From: Hibiscus mutabilis
Taxonomy: Eukaryota; Streptophyta; Magnoliopsida; Malvales; Malvaceae
Reading direction: 5' to 3'
NCBI GenBank assembly: GCA_019671005.1
Contig: CM033724.1
Location: forward strand, 20,623,786 to 20,687,785
Length of the DNA: 64,000 nt
A program made the position numbers and the translations under genes. Every line of letters begins with the position of its first letter. Within the stretch, counting starts at the first letter, position 1. Of the stretch, positions 36,460 through 48,746 are shown one piece after another. The notes under the pieces were generated by a model. The model saw only the letters and a program-made list of their open reading frames with translations. It was not told where the DNA came from and made no database searches.

Positions 36460-39400
36460 TGTAACACCCTCAACCCAGTTTAGAATAAAACCAGAATCGA
36501 TGATATCACTACAAGATAAATCATGAAACACGTGATCAAAAATAACTTCTAACGAAATTCAAGATAGGTTAACAAATTGTTTTATATCATTAACCATAAA
36601 TCTTTATCAAATTATTAAAAGTATTCATGTTGATCCCATAGTAATCATTTAAAAAGATATTGCCTATAGGTTTTATATCAAGAAGACTTCAATCATCAAA
36701 ATATGCGATGGATAAAAACAACCAGGAAGCATGCGTAACCCAACGAACATTTCCAAACCTTATATAGATCAAAGAAGAAAAAACAAGGGTAGTCATAAAT
36801 CAAAGACCGAGAAGGATCAAGACCACTCAAACAAGTAGTTATACCATTTCATGCATAATTCGAAACAAGCATATACACAAATACTTGATTGCTTACTCAA
36901 AACATGTTTACATGAATGCCCAACCTAGCCTTTTATAAATACATAAATCTGCTCGAATATAGCTTATGCATAAACTACATATGTATTTGATCATGCATAA
37001 CTATTCACTCAAACAGTTACTTAAAATCAATTGAAAGATATTACTTGTTATGCAATACTTTCAATTATTCATTAATTGATTAATAAACTTACTTGGTTTC
37101 TCTTTACCATACGTTTTTCTTACATAAAATACTTATCTCATTTGAATCATTTAGTTAGGTTAATCATACTTCTATGATAATTATTCACAAATAGATCAAA
37201 GTGGTTAATCAATAGCTATTTTAAACGTTGTCAAGAAATAGATAAGCCATTTACAATTTAGCAATATCTAAATCAATATTGCAGCAATTAGTTGATACAC
37301 TTCTTTACAGACATTATGCCACCATCTATGGAGTTTTCATCTAAGGAAGAATCTAGACTCTACTTGAAAGTTAGGATGTGACTTGCAACAATTGATCACG
37401 ATTATAATACACAAGCTTTAACCAACCTGCAAATGCATGAATAATGAATGCATTAGGCTTAAATAGCCTAAGTGAGGTGGTGAGCCATGAAACATAATAA
37501 TCAAAGATATAACATATAGAGGAAATATGATAATTTCCAAGTTTATTAGTATTACAGAAATGTTCAATTTTTAATTTAATGGATTAGGGCTTGTCTTGTG
37601 AAACTTTATCAGGATTCAACATCTTCCAAATCTTGATTGAAAATCTTTCGAGGATTTAACTGAATTCTTTCGAACTTCATTTCAAAATTATTAGAGTTCA
37701 TATCTTACAAATCTGGGTTCTTATCAAAGTTCTTATTAGACTTTCAGAGATCATAACAAAGCTTGTCTGAATTTATAACATTACTTAACAAAGTTTCGAT
37801 TCAAAACTTAGTATCTGAGTTCATATCTTTTAGAATATTTGCCTTGGCTCACATTTGGACATATTTAACATTGGTTCAAGTTTGACCATATTGGTCCAAG
37901 TTACACATAGCTCAAAGCACATAGCAATGTCTAGTGTCGAAATATAACAATCCTAACTTCTCATCTATCCAACCAACTTTCGCCAATCTCCTTATATCTT
38001 CCCCGTTACCTCCTACTGTCGCCAATATATCACATATAATGGGTCGTCACCTGAGCCGTAGCTCATGGACCGTAGTCCCAAAGTATACCATGTATTATGC
38101 CAATGAGTCCAAGGGCTTCCATTGAATAGGCAGCTTAATAATCTTATGTCTTGATGTTAGGAGAGATTTCTTGTGTTACAAGTAGACTTACTTATTTCTT
38201 CTTTCTAGTATCTTATAATGCAAGTTGAGCTTCTAGCTTCTTACGGCTTTGGGATTTATGAACTGATAACTTTGACATTCAATTTCCTTTATTGGAATCT
38301 TATAGCCTTATTGGTTAGTAGTTAGCACCAAACTTTATAGTAAAGTGTATATAATCATCTATTACAAATATAGCATAGCAATAAACAAGGTGCATATGTG
38401 ATGCAACATACCCAAAAGACTTATCAAAGATGCCATGCTATAAATGCATTCACACATTGTGCTCTATATGAGACATATGCATATGCTCATGACTTAAACA
38501 TAACACATGATAGAAACCAAGATCGGGATGACACTGTGTCACCTGAGACAAATACAACTACACTCACCTCTTATCTCGATGGTAAGGGATACCCGAGCCT
38601 CAATCCTCTTCCTTCCAACTTATTTTCTTTTCTAAACCCCTTCAACAAAGTGTGTACCTCAAGATAAACAATTATCATTAGCAATTGCTTAACTCACTTA
38701 TATTTAGTGGTCTCTACATCAATCTTTCATGATTACTTAAATTCCTTAACAAGCTTAAGACATTCAAAACAGCCCAATTATTATAGGTATTCATGTATAT
38801 GAATTAACACAGCCCTTAATATAATCATAAATGTTCGAACAACCCAGATTCTCATAGATATATATATATATATAGACACATATATTCAAACAATAAATAT
38901 ACATAATTTCACATATATGCACATGGATTAATTCACTTACTTTCATACCAATACAAAAACAGTTCACTCATGGTTCTTTTAATATTAAAACCAACTCAAA
39001 ATATATTACGGTACAAGAATATTTATAAACAGTCCAGAATTATGATCATCTTGAGATAAACAATCTCATTTGTTAAACACAACTACCTCCCCTGTTTTCA
39101 GATTTCCAAAATAAGTTCTTGATTCTTTTAAAAACAATCCCTTTTAACTTAATATACTCAAAATAGTTATTGAATTTTCTTTAATCATCAAATTAGTCCA
39201 TTTCTCTTTATTAAACAATCCATGACAGTTTCTAATTCACACACATACATATATAGATTTTTATCACAACAGTCCCTAAGGGATTTATAGCAAGCAATGA
39301 TATTCAATTCAAATTCAACCATCAACTAATAACAAAATTGTCCAACCAAAACATGTACATACAATTATCCATTTAAATCAGTCCTTATACCTTCAAATAT

Positions 39401-40584
39401 ATTCGAAACAGTTTCAAAAACCATTTTTCTTAAACTCAAATTAGTCCTAATTGAATACTAACAAGCATTGTGATCCATTGTTCAAACATAACATTTTCAT
39501 TTAGTTTCAGCTATTAACATCTCAACAAATCCATAGTTCCTAACATGTTTCGAAAGCAAATCTTATATACAATTCCTTAGGTAAATCATATGAACAACAT
39601 AGTAATTATAGCCCCAATTACTTATGTATAACCAAAACAATCTATTCAATTGCATACTTAGTCATTTACACCAAAATAGTCCTTAAATTTATAAAACATT
39701 TATATTATGCATTCTTAAAACATTTTCCCTTTTTTTAATTATTCAAAAATTTCAAACAATCTTCCTATGATCAATTCACCTGGATGAATCATTTTGATAC
39801 ACAACAATCTAAAATTCACTTCTATCAAACAATAGCAAGTCAATCAAGTTTTGAACACTACTCACACATTCATAAATAGCCGTAGTCTTTTCTAAGAACT
39901 TCTAAAACAGAATATGACAGCCAAAAACTCAATTTGGATCCCATTCAAAACAATCTACTGTCCATAGACTCATAGGATAAAATCAACAACTTAACATCAT
40001 AGACATGTGATCATTTTCTCATGAATCATGACAATCTTTTACATACACATTTCAAAGGATTTTGGAGGAGATTCATAGCATGAATTTAAATTTTCTAACA
40101 ATCTTATTAACCTATAATCACAAGGATGAAATCATGGATAGTTTCTCAAATAGAAGCTTAGATTAGGAGTAATGAAGAGATTGTTTTACCTTCTTCCTCA
40201 AGGCATTCGAACAAGACTTATCAAGCTGAACCTATCGAGTTCAATTATTTAATTCCTATGACAAAACTCTAGTTTATCTCCCTCACCTTGCTTTCGGTTT
40301 CTCATGGAGATGAAGAAGAAGATGAAACAATTTTAATTAATCCTCCTACACCTCAGCCGAAACCTTCACTCACCTCTCCACATGATTTTCTCCTCAATTG
40401 ACACCTATCTTAGTCCTTAATTCCCATAAACTTTACATGCAAATTCCAAATTTTACACTTTACTTTTGAGTTCTTATAATATGGCTCTCAATTTTCTGTT
40501 AATTCTCTATTTAGTACAATATTCATAATTTATTTATTCTAGGAATCCCATTTAAAATTCTAAATCATGATTTGTGGTATTACA
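36460..40584 (-). repeat. Element C 3' LTR (4.1 kb)
   Basis: Minus-strand termini TGTAATACCACAAATCATGA ... GGGTGTTACA. Closely similar to 40827-45349 throughout, except that about 370-400 bp present in the partner (about 41500-41868) are absent here, near 37134. Plus-strand frames at 37934-38125 and 38398-38667 recur in the partner and reflect LTR similarity only. An AT microsatellite lies near 38858-38872. Confidence 0.92.
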
Positions 40585-40603
40585 ATTCCTCCCTCCTTAA
40601 AAA
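40585..40603 (-). promoter_or_regulatory. Element C polypurine tract
   Basis: On the minus strand TTTAAGGAGGGAGGAAT runs directly into the LTR start TGTAATACC. Confidence 0.8.
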
Positions 40604-40652
40604 AATTCGTCCTCGATTTTCTTTACTAATGACAACTTGAAAAATATCAATG

Positions 40653-40678
40653 TTCAGAATACTTCCACATATTCTGAA
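40653..40678. other. stem-loop in element C internal domain
   Basis: Perfect 9-bp arms TTCAGAATA (40653-40661) and TATTCTGAA (40670-40678) with an 8-nt loop. A role in RNA dimerisation or packaging is only a suggestion from its position. Confidence 0.6.
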
Positions 40679-40806
40679 TGTCAAAACTGAGAAGACAAAT
40701 CGTGTTAGATGCAAGTCACTAACATGGAACAGAAATTTAAACTCCTAGGTGGCATATACGGAATGCAGACATGCAATAGACTTTAGTTTAGTCCGAACCG
40801 ACTAAA

Positions 40807-40823
40807 CTCTAACTCTGATACCA
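40807..40823 (-). promoter_or_regulatory. Element C primer-binding site (tRNA-Met type)
   Basis: On the minus strand TGGTATCAGAGTTAGAG, three bases after the end of the 5' LTR. The first eleven bases match the plant initiator-tRNA-Met site. Confidence 0.88.
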
Positions 40824-40826
40824 AAT

Positions 40827-43800
40827 TGTAACACCCTAAACCCGGTTTAAAAGAAAATCAAAATCGAGGATATCACTACAAGATAAATCATGAATCACGT
40901 GATCAAAAACTAACTTCCGACAAAATTCAAGATAGGTTAACAAATTTTTTTTATATTATTAATTAGAAATCTTTATCAAATTATTAAGAGCATTCATGTT
41001 GATCCCATAGTAACCATTTACAAAGATATTGCCTATAAGTTTTATATCAAAAGATTTTAATCATCAAAATATGCAATGGACAAAACAACAGAAGCATGCG
41101 TGACCCAATTAACATTTCCAAACCTTACATAGATCAAAGAAGAACAAACAAAGGTAGTCATAAATCAAAGACCGAGAAGGATCAAGACCACTCAAACAAG
41201 TAGTTATACCATTTCATGCATAATTCGAAACATGCATATACACAAATACTTGATTGCTTGCTCAAAACATGTTTACATGAATACCCAACCTAGCCTTTTT
41301 ATAAATACATAAATATGTTCGAATATAGCTTATGCATAAACTATATGTGTATTTGATCATGTATAACTATTCACTCAAACAATTACTTAAAATCAATTGA
41401 AAGATATTACTTGCTATGCAATACTTACAATTATTCATTAATTGATTAATAAACTTACTTAGGTTTCTCTTTACCATACGTTTTTCTTACATAAAATACT
41501 TATCACTCAAGTTATCTAACTTGGCTTATTAAAACATGAGTTCCTTGCAAAAAGGTAATTAACTTAGCATAGCATAAATGAATTGCTTATCAAATAAGGC
41601 ATCAAACAATTTGAAATAAACATATATATATAATCCATCATTCGGCACCCACCATATTAAGATATCAATAAGGCATATACATTCTTCCATAGGATATTCA
41701 TAAAGTTCATTTGATACATGCTACTTACCATGCGAATTATATTCAAGAAGACATATATAAACTTTCTATCAAGCATACAATTGATCAATCCCAAATTTAG
41801 ACAAGATTTTAAGCCCAAACACGGGTTTTATGTAACCCATCTAAATATTACATAAATACGCATATATATCTCATTTGAATCATTTAGCTAGGTTATTCAT
41901 ACTTTTATGATAATTATTCACAAATAGATCAAAATGGTTAATCAATAGCTATTTTAAACGTTGTCAAGAAATAGATAAGCCATTTATAATTTAGCAATAT
42001 CTAAATCAATACTACAACAATTAGTTGATACACTTCATTACAGACATTATGCCACCATCTATGGAGTTTTCATCTAAGGAAGAATCTAGACTTTACTTGA
42101 AAGTTAGGTAGTGACTTGCAACAATTGATCATGATTGTAATGCACAAGCTTTAACCAACTTGCAAATGCATGAATAATGAGTGCATTAGGCTTAAATAGC
42201 CTAAGTGGGGTAGTGAACCATGAAACATAATAATCAAAGATATAACATATAGAGGAAATATGATAATTTCCAAGTTTATTAGTATTACAAAAATGTTCAA
42301 GTTTTAAATTTAATAGATTAGGGCTTGTCTTATGAAACTTTATCAGGATTCAACATCTTCCAAATCTTGGTTGAAAATCTTTTGAGGATTTAACTGAATT
42401 CTTTCGAACTTTATTTTGAAATTATCAGAGTTCATATCTTACAAATCCGGGGTCTTATAAAAGTTCTTATTAGACTTTCAGAGATCATAACAAAGCTTGT
42501 TTGAATTCATAACATTACTTAACAAAGTTTCCATTCAAAACTTAGTATCTGAGTTCATATCTTTTAGAATATTTTCCTTGAATCACATTTGGACATATTT
42601 AACATTGGTTCAATTTTGACCATATTGGTCCAAGTTACACATAGCTCAAAGCACATAGCAATGGCTAGTGTCAGAATACAACAATCCTAAATTCTCATCT
42701 ATCCAACCAACTGTCGCCAATCTCCTTACATCTCCCTCGTTACCTCCTACTGTCGCCAATATATCACATATAATGGGTCGTCACCTGAGCCGTAGCTCAT
42801 GGACCGTAGTCCCAAAGTATACCATGTATTATGCCAATGCGTCCAAGGGCTTCCATTGAATAGGCAGCTTAATAATCTTATGTCTTGATGTTATGAGAGA
42901 TTTCTTGTGTTACAAGTAGACTTACATATTTCTTTTTTTCAGTATCTTATAATACAAGTTGAGCTTCTAACTTCTTACGGCTTTGGGATTTATGAACTTA
43001 TAACTTTGACATTCAATTTCCTTTATTGGAATCTTATAGCCTTATTGGTTAGTAGTTAGCTTCAAACTTTATAGTAAAGTGTATATAATCATCTATTACA
43101 AACATAGCATAGCAATAAACAAGGTGCATATGTGATGCAACATACCCAAATGACTTATCAAATATGCCATGCTATGAATGCATTCACACATTGTGATCTA
43201 TATGAGACATATGCACATGCCCATGACTTAAACATAACACATGATAGAAACCAAGATCGGGATGACACCGTGTCACCCGAGACAAATACAACTACATTCA
43301 CCTCTTATCCTGATGTTACGGGATACCCAAACCTCAATCCTCTTCCTTTAACTTATTTTCTTACCTAAACCCCTTCAACAAAGTGTGTACCTCAAGATAA
43401 ACAACCATCATTAGGAATTGCTTAACTCACTTATATTTAGTGATCTCTACATCAAACTTTCATGATTACTTAAATTCCTTAACAAGCTTAAGACATTCAA
43501 AACAGTCCAATTATTATAGGTATACATGTATATGAATTAACACAGTCCTTAATATAATCATAAATGTTCGAACAACCCAGATTCTCATATATATATATAT
43601 ATATACATATTCAAACAATCCACATACTTTAATATACATAATTTCACATATATGCACATAGATTAATTCACTTACTTTCATACCAATACAAAAACAGTTC
43701 ACTCATGGTCCTTTTAATATTAAAACCAACTCAAAATATATTACAATACAAGAATATTTATAAACAGTCCAGAATTATGATCATCTTGAGATAAACAATC

Positions 43801-45349
43801 TCATTTGTTAAACACAACTGCCTCCCCTGTTTTCAGATTTCCAAAATAAGTTTTTGATCCTTTTAAAAACAGCCCCATTTAACTTAATATACTCAAAACA
43901 GTTATTGAATTTTCTTTAATCATCAAATTAGTCCATTTCTCTTTATTAAACAATCCAGGACAGTTTCTAATTCACAAACATACATATATAGATTTTTATC
44001 ACAACAATCCCTAAGGGATTTATAGCAAGCAATGATATTCAATTCAAATTCAACCATCAACTAACAACAAAACAGTCCAACCAAAACATGTACATACAAT
44101 TATCCATTTAAATCAGTCCTTATACCTTCAAATATATTCGAAACAGTTTCGAAAACCATTTTTCTAAAACTCAAATCAGTCCTAATTGAATGCTAACAAG
44201 CATTGTGATCCATTGTTCAAACATAACCTTTTCATTTAATTTCAGCTATTAACATCTCAACTAATCCACAGTTCCTAACATGTTTCGAAAGCAACCCTTA
44301 TATACAATTCCTTAAGTAAATCATATGAACAACATAGCAATTATAGCCCCAATTACTTATGTATAACCAAAACAGTCTACTCAATTCCATACTTAGTCAT
44401 TTACACCAAAATAGTCCTTAAATTTATAAAACAGTCTATATTATGCATTCTTAAAACATTTTCCCTTGTTTTAGTATTCAAACAATTTCAAACAATATTC
44501 CTATGATCAATTCACCTGGATGAATCATTTTGATACACAGCAATCTAAAATTCACTTCTATGAAACAATAGCAAGTCAATCAAGTTTCGAACACTACTCA
44601 CACATTCATAGATAGTCGGAGTCATTTCTAAGAACTTCTAAAACAGAATATGACAGCCACAAACTCAATTTGGATCCCATTCAAAACAATCTACTGTCCA
44701 TAGACTCGTAGGATATAATCAGCAGCTTAACATCATAGACATGTGATCATTTTCTCATGAAGCATGACAATCTTTTACATATATTTTTCAAAGGATTTTG
44801 GAGGAGATTCATAGTATGAATTTAAATTTTCTAACAATCTTATTAACCTATAATCACAAGGATGAAATCATGGATAGTTTCTCAAATAGGAGCTTAAATT
44901 AGGAGTAAGAAAGAGATTGTTTTACCTTCTTCCTCAAGGCATTCAAACAAGACTTATCAAGCTGAACCTATCGAGTTCAATTCTTTAATTCCTATGACAA
45001 AACTCTAGTTTCTCTCCCTCACCTTGCTTTCGGTTTCTCATGGAGATGAAGAAGAAGATGAAACAATTTTAATTAATCCTTCTACACCTCAGCCGAAACC
45101 TTCACTCACCTCTCCACATGTTTTTCTCCTCAATTGACAACTATCTTTGTCCTTAATTCCCATAAACTTTACATGCAAATTCCAAAATTTACACTATTCA
45201 CTTTTGAGTTGTGATATGGCTCTCAACTTTCTGTTAATTCTCTATTTAGTTCTATATTCATAATTTAATTATTCTATGAAATAATTCAATTAATTATAAC
45301 CACATTCGAATCACATTTAAAATTCTAAGGCATGATTTGGGGTATTACA
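40827..45349 (-). repeat. Element C 5' LTR (4.5 kb)
   Basis: Minus-strand start TGTAATACCCCAAATCATGC and end GGGTTTAGGGTGTTACA, next to the primer site. It contains the 41500-41868 segment that the 3' LTR lacks. Plus-strand frames at 42668-42859 and 43132-43368 are the partners of those in the other LTR and have no recognised domain. An AT tract lies near 43588-43604. Confidence 0.92.
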
Positions 45350-47790
45350 CAGCAACTGCAAAGGTCAACATCACTCAAATCCAACAACCCTACCGTGACT
45401 TAAACAAAAAACGAGGCTCCACTCGTATCTTTCTGCATACCCCGCATATTCTTCAAGCTTTCTCTCTGTGGTCACCCTAGTATACATCTCCATCTCTAGG
45501 TCTTGCTCGAGGCACTAGACTCTTCGCGCTATAGCTGCCTCCAACTCCTCTTTCCTTTGGTGAAGCAAGATCACCTCTGTCCATTTTTTGCCGCTTCAAA
45601 TGTTGTCTTCGCAGCCAACTCCTTTTGAACCTAGGCTTTTGCCTCAACAAGGGCGAACTTTCTTCGCTCATTAGCAGCCTGGATCTCAGCCCTCATTTGA
45701 TCATACATACCCTCCTTAAGTCACCCCACTATCTTTTCTGCCTCATCCTTCATCAAAGTTATCTTCTCATTTTCAACCGCCAATTCTTTCTCTTGCAGCC
45801 AGTTCTTCCTACTGACAAGCACACCTCACTCTGACATTTAGAGAAAACAGATTGATCATCTTGCCCAGCTTCACTAAAAGTAAATTTTCGTTTATCTACC
45901 AGCAAGTTTATGTCTGTCAAGAGACGGACAACCCTAGTGTAGTGGGTCTCGTAGGGGCTAGAAGGTGGCACCACCGATCCTTGGGTGGACAACTTCGAAG
46001 GTGGCATACCTGCAAACACTACCATTAAGGGTTATCACCCATTCCAATAGAAGAATACAAACCTTAACTAACACACAAACCCACATATGACAATGACTGC
46101 CAGCGACAAAAAAGTGTCAGTGCACCATAACTGAAAAACCAAAAGCCACCCAATCACGTACCTAAGAAACCGGTGGCAATAGCAGAAACAACGACAGCAT
46201 GAGCCTTGACACATTCAACAAAAGCACCAGTATCAAATGCTACATCCGAACTCGTACGAGCCTCGATGAGCACTCCCATTACGGTCTGCGCTGGATCTTT
46301 CAAACTAGATTTACCTCTCTTCTCCTTCGGTACTTCACTACTCAAAAGTTCCACCGAGGGAAACCTTCTCTTTCTATTACCTAAAAAGGCATCTTTGGCG
46401 CTAAAATTCCTCTCGGTCACCTTTCTCTCTACCCTAGTAACAGAGGGTTCTGGAGTCTCCTTCACCGAAGCGATCTTTTGTACAGTGGTCGTAGACTCAA
46501 ACGTATTTGTAGAATCCTCTGAGGATAAGACTTCCACAGTTGCAAACACCAAAAACGAAGAGTTAAACACAAACCACGTGACAAGAATGCATAAAAAAGA
46601 GGTTCCCACCCATGAACTTCCTCACCTGTTAATGGAGTATTAGGAACCAAACCCATAAACATCATTCTTCTCAATAATAAGAGAGTACCTCCATCTTTCT
46701 TTATCCCCGCAAGCGATTCTTTAAAAACCCGTACACCGTCACCAGCTAAGTAATCATCAGTTTTCTTCCCCAAAACTCGCTCTAAATTACCTTCTCAAAA
46801 CACGCGGCTACTTTTCCCCGCTCTATTAGAACTAAAATAGAAGTCAGAGCGGCAGACCATACCCTTCGCGGGCAGCACCCATAGGAAGTCAACCAATCAC
46901 TAGTCTCTACTTCATCACCAACCAACACCTTAGCCACGATATCCTCCCCGTTAAAAGGCTAGGCCTCTCTCGCCGACAACATATTAAGAGAAGGAAGCCC
47001 TCCTTGACTTGACAGGCCTTGTATCCATTACGGCTCAGGCGCCTAAAAAAACATCAAAAATATTCTGGAGAGTTGTATTTCTCCCCACCTTCAATCAGCC
47101 GCCCTTGCTTAAAATGGAGACATGCTCCGACTCTTTCTTATCCAGCACCAGAAGAGCCTTCCTCTTATCCCCTCTTGATTTCCTCCACTGCAAAAGAAAT
47201 CCAAAACCTCTAGGAAGCTTTCTAGTTACCTTCACAAGTTTAGAATGATCCAATTTTAGAGAACCATCCACCTGACGATTGGCTTCCCCATGAAATGTCC
47301 TTTTTCCTTACCTTCTCACCAAAGTGTACATACCAGCAGAATTCGGGAAAACCAGCAGACTTAGATAAAAGAGATCCCTCAGCACCTTCACCGACGGAGC
47401 CCATTTCCACTCTGAACACTGTATTATATAGCCTATGATAACTCACCAAGATATTTCGACCAATTGCCCCGAGGCCACCTCGTAATCCTCAAGCACTTCA
47501 CAAGCAAATTTGTTTAGGGGCAGATGGAATCCCGCCTCCAACAAGTAGAGCTGCAAATAGAACCACTCCGACGACCTATCCGCCTCAAAGCCATGATCAC
47601 TCAGTCAGATTTTTCCTACCAGGACCTTAAACTCAAACTCAAACCCCGATTACTACAAGCCACGGCACTCCAGCAGTTTAATAGCTTCATTCTTTCCCGT
47701 CTAACACTCAATCTCAGGACCAATCACATCGGTAGCCTGGTTTTCCTCTGCCCTCCTCGCAACCGACTCATTCCTCTTGGGGAATTGATT
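45350..47790 (-). pseudogene. Element D antisense ORF (gypsy-type transposon domain plus coiled coil)
   Basis: Near 47560-47400 the minus strand reads YLQLYLLEAGFH, LPLNKFACEVLEDYEVASGQ, then EISW-stop-VIIGYIIQC. That pattern (hydrophobic tract, LPL..F...VL..Y.VA.GQL...W....G) is what I know from the plant family Pfam calls putative gypsy type transposon (Transposase_28). A 'SAGFPEFCWYVHFGEK' segment follows near 47330, a basic segment with KRRFPSVELLSSEVPKEKR near 46350, and a charged coiled-coil-like stretch (ELAVENEKITLMKDEAEKI, about 45800-45720). It is antisense to element D. Tat-lineage elements are known to carry extra ORFs, some antisense, near the 3' LTR. Several stops; cut by element C at 45349. 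Confidence 0.6.
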
Positions 47791-48138
47791 TAGCATTTCT
47801 AGACATTATCTCTAACCAGCGTACAAACAGAAATCCTAAAGAGAAGAGAGACGCAAACTCTTAGAAAAAGAAAAAAAAAAAGAAAAAGAAAAAGAACGCA
47901 AATAGAGCTCGGGATAAAAATGCCTCAAATTTATAAAGAGGCTCGACATGCTGCAAAAAACGAAAATCTAAGTCGCCCCACCTTGGACCACTCAAGTGAT
48001 GACAGGAGCACAAACGCCTAAAAATCTGAACCTTCACAACAGTAACTCTACTAATACCAAGAAGAAGGTTCTTTTAGAGGCGAGAACCGAACAATTATTT
48101 TCGGTCTTAGTTCTGTATCAATTTATGGCACTCTTTCG
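47791..48138. other. Element D 3' non-coding region
   Basis: Contains an A-rich purine run (about 47862-47895) and no ORF. It joins the antisense ORF's upstream side to the polypurine tract. Confidence 0.45.
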
Positions 48139-48151
48139 ATTAAGGGAAGAC
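48139..48151 (+). promoter_or_regulatory. Element D polypurine tract
   Basis: ATTAAGGGAAGAC directly before the LTR start TGGCTCTAAA; purine-rich and correctly placed for a plus-strand element. Confidence 0.55.
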
Positions 48152-48746
48152 TGGCTCTAAAAATTATTGTGATTCTTCGCTCACATCAGAATGGTAAACC
48201 AACAAAGCTTTGTCTCTGTGCCACACTCAAGCACCATAAAGCTGGAGCTCTCCTTCCGAACGTCTTCGAACTCATCAACCTCCGAAGACCCTTACTCTCG
48301 GCCACTTTGTCAAGACAAGAAAGCCATTAAGTTTGACTGAACTCGTAATTTGACAACCGAGCTACAACCTGCCAGCCCATCAATAAGCATCGTTAAATCT
48401 GGTGCAGTCTCGTCAAACGTTTCTCCATCTACAACTCTATCAGGATATAAATACTCCCAAAATCAAAAATATCGTGACGTTCCTAAACTCTCGACAATGG
48501 CTATCATCGCCAATTCCACATTACGCTCTCTTCTTCTGGATGACTCTGGTCACCAGCTCAACACTATTTGCGGTTCTCGACATCAAGCCAACCAGGGGCA
48601 AACCACCTGATTCAACGACCAACCATGATCCTCAATGGCTCTCAGCTCGCCTCACGGCGGATGAACCACCAGTCGCCTACCTCAAACCCTCCTTTGAAAA
48701 TCGTCTACACCTCCTTATTTGGTGTCGCCCAAAATCGACATCAACA
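48152..48746 (+). repeat. Element D 3' LTR (595 bp)
   Basis: It starts TGGCTCTAAAAATTATTGTG and ends GACATCAACA. It matches 33414-33971 over the last ~550 bp and 7915-7967 at its start. TATAAATA lies at 48446-48453. Confidence 0.7.
48446..48453 (+). promoter_or_regulatory. TATA box, element D 3' LTR
   Basis: TATAAATA at the same position as in the 5' LTR (33671-33678). Confidence 0.55.

Larger units (their letters stand above)
40585..40826 (-). other. Element C 242-bp internal domain
   Basis: Apart from the two priming sites it has no ORF. It holds a perfect 9-bp inverted repeat, TTCAGAATA / TATTCTGAA, with an 8-nt loop (40653-40678). It is the minimum needed for priming both cDNA strands, plus possibly a packaging signal. 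Confidence 0.85.
36460..45349 (-). mobile_element. Element C: two >4-kb LTRs around 242 bp
   Basis: The element consists of LTRs at 36460-40584 and 40827-45349 and an internal region of only 242 bp that contains a polypurine tract and a tRNA-Met-type primer site, both in minus orientation, and nothing else. The flanking 5-mers CAGGA (36455-36459) and CAGCA (45350-45354) match at four of five bases, as expected for an aged target duplication. It interrupts the antisense ORF of element D. With no coding capacity it must have been moved by proteins supplied in trans. It is an extreme large-LTR non-autonomous element. Confidence 0.9.
7915..48746 (+). mobile_element. Element D: Tat-like retrotransposon, split and nested
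   Basis: The LTR at 48152-48746 has a close relative at 33414-33971, whose missing first ~45 bp appear to be at 7915-7967. The + orientation is supported by a TATAAATA box in both LTRs, a sequence that can act as a primer-binding site just after the 33971 LTR end, and a purine-rich tract (TTAAGGGAAGAC) just before the 48152 LTR. Between the LTRs, D retains a repeat-rich leader and an antisense ORF but no recognisable gag or pol. Element E (about 7995-33413) separates the two halves of the 5' LTR, and element C (36460-45349) lies in the antisense ORF. The left-hand piece rests on a ~43-bp match. Confidence 0.5.

Noticed and set aside
37934..38125. 63-codon frame repeated at 42668-42859 as a possible conserved gene
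   Set aside because: Both copies lie at equivalent positions in the two LTRs of element C, antisense to it. LTR similarity alone explains the conservation.
38398..38667. 89-codon frame with a relative at 43132-43368
   Set aside because: Same reason: equivalent LTR positions, different stop points and no domain.
46206..46643. 145-codon plus-strand frame
   Set aside because: It overlaps the antisense ORF of element D on the other strand, which has the recognisable domain and coiled coil; this frame has neither.
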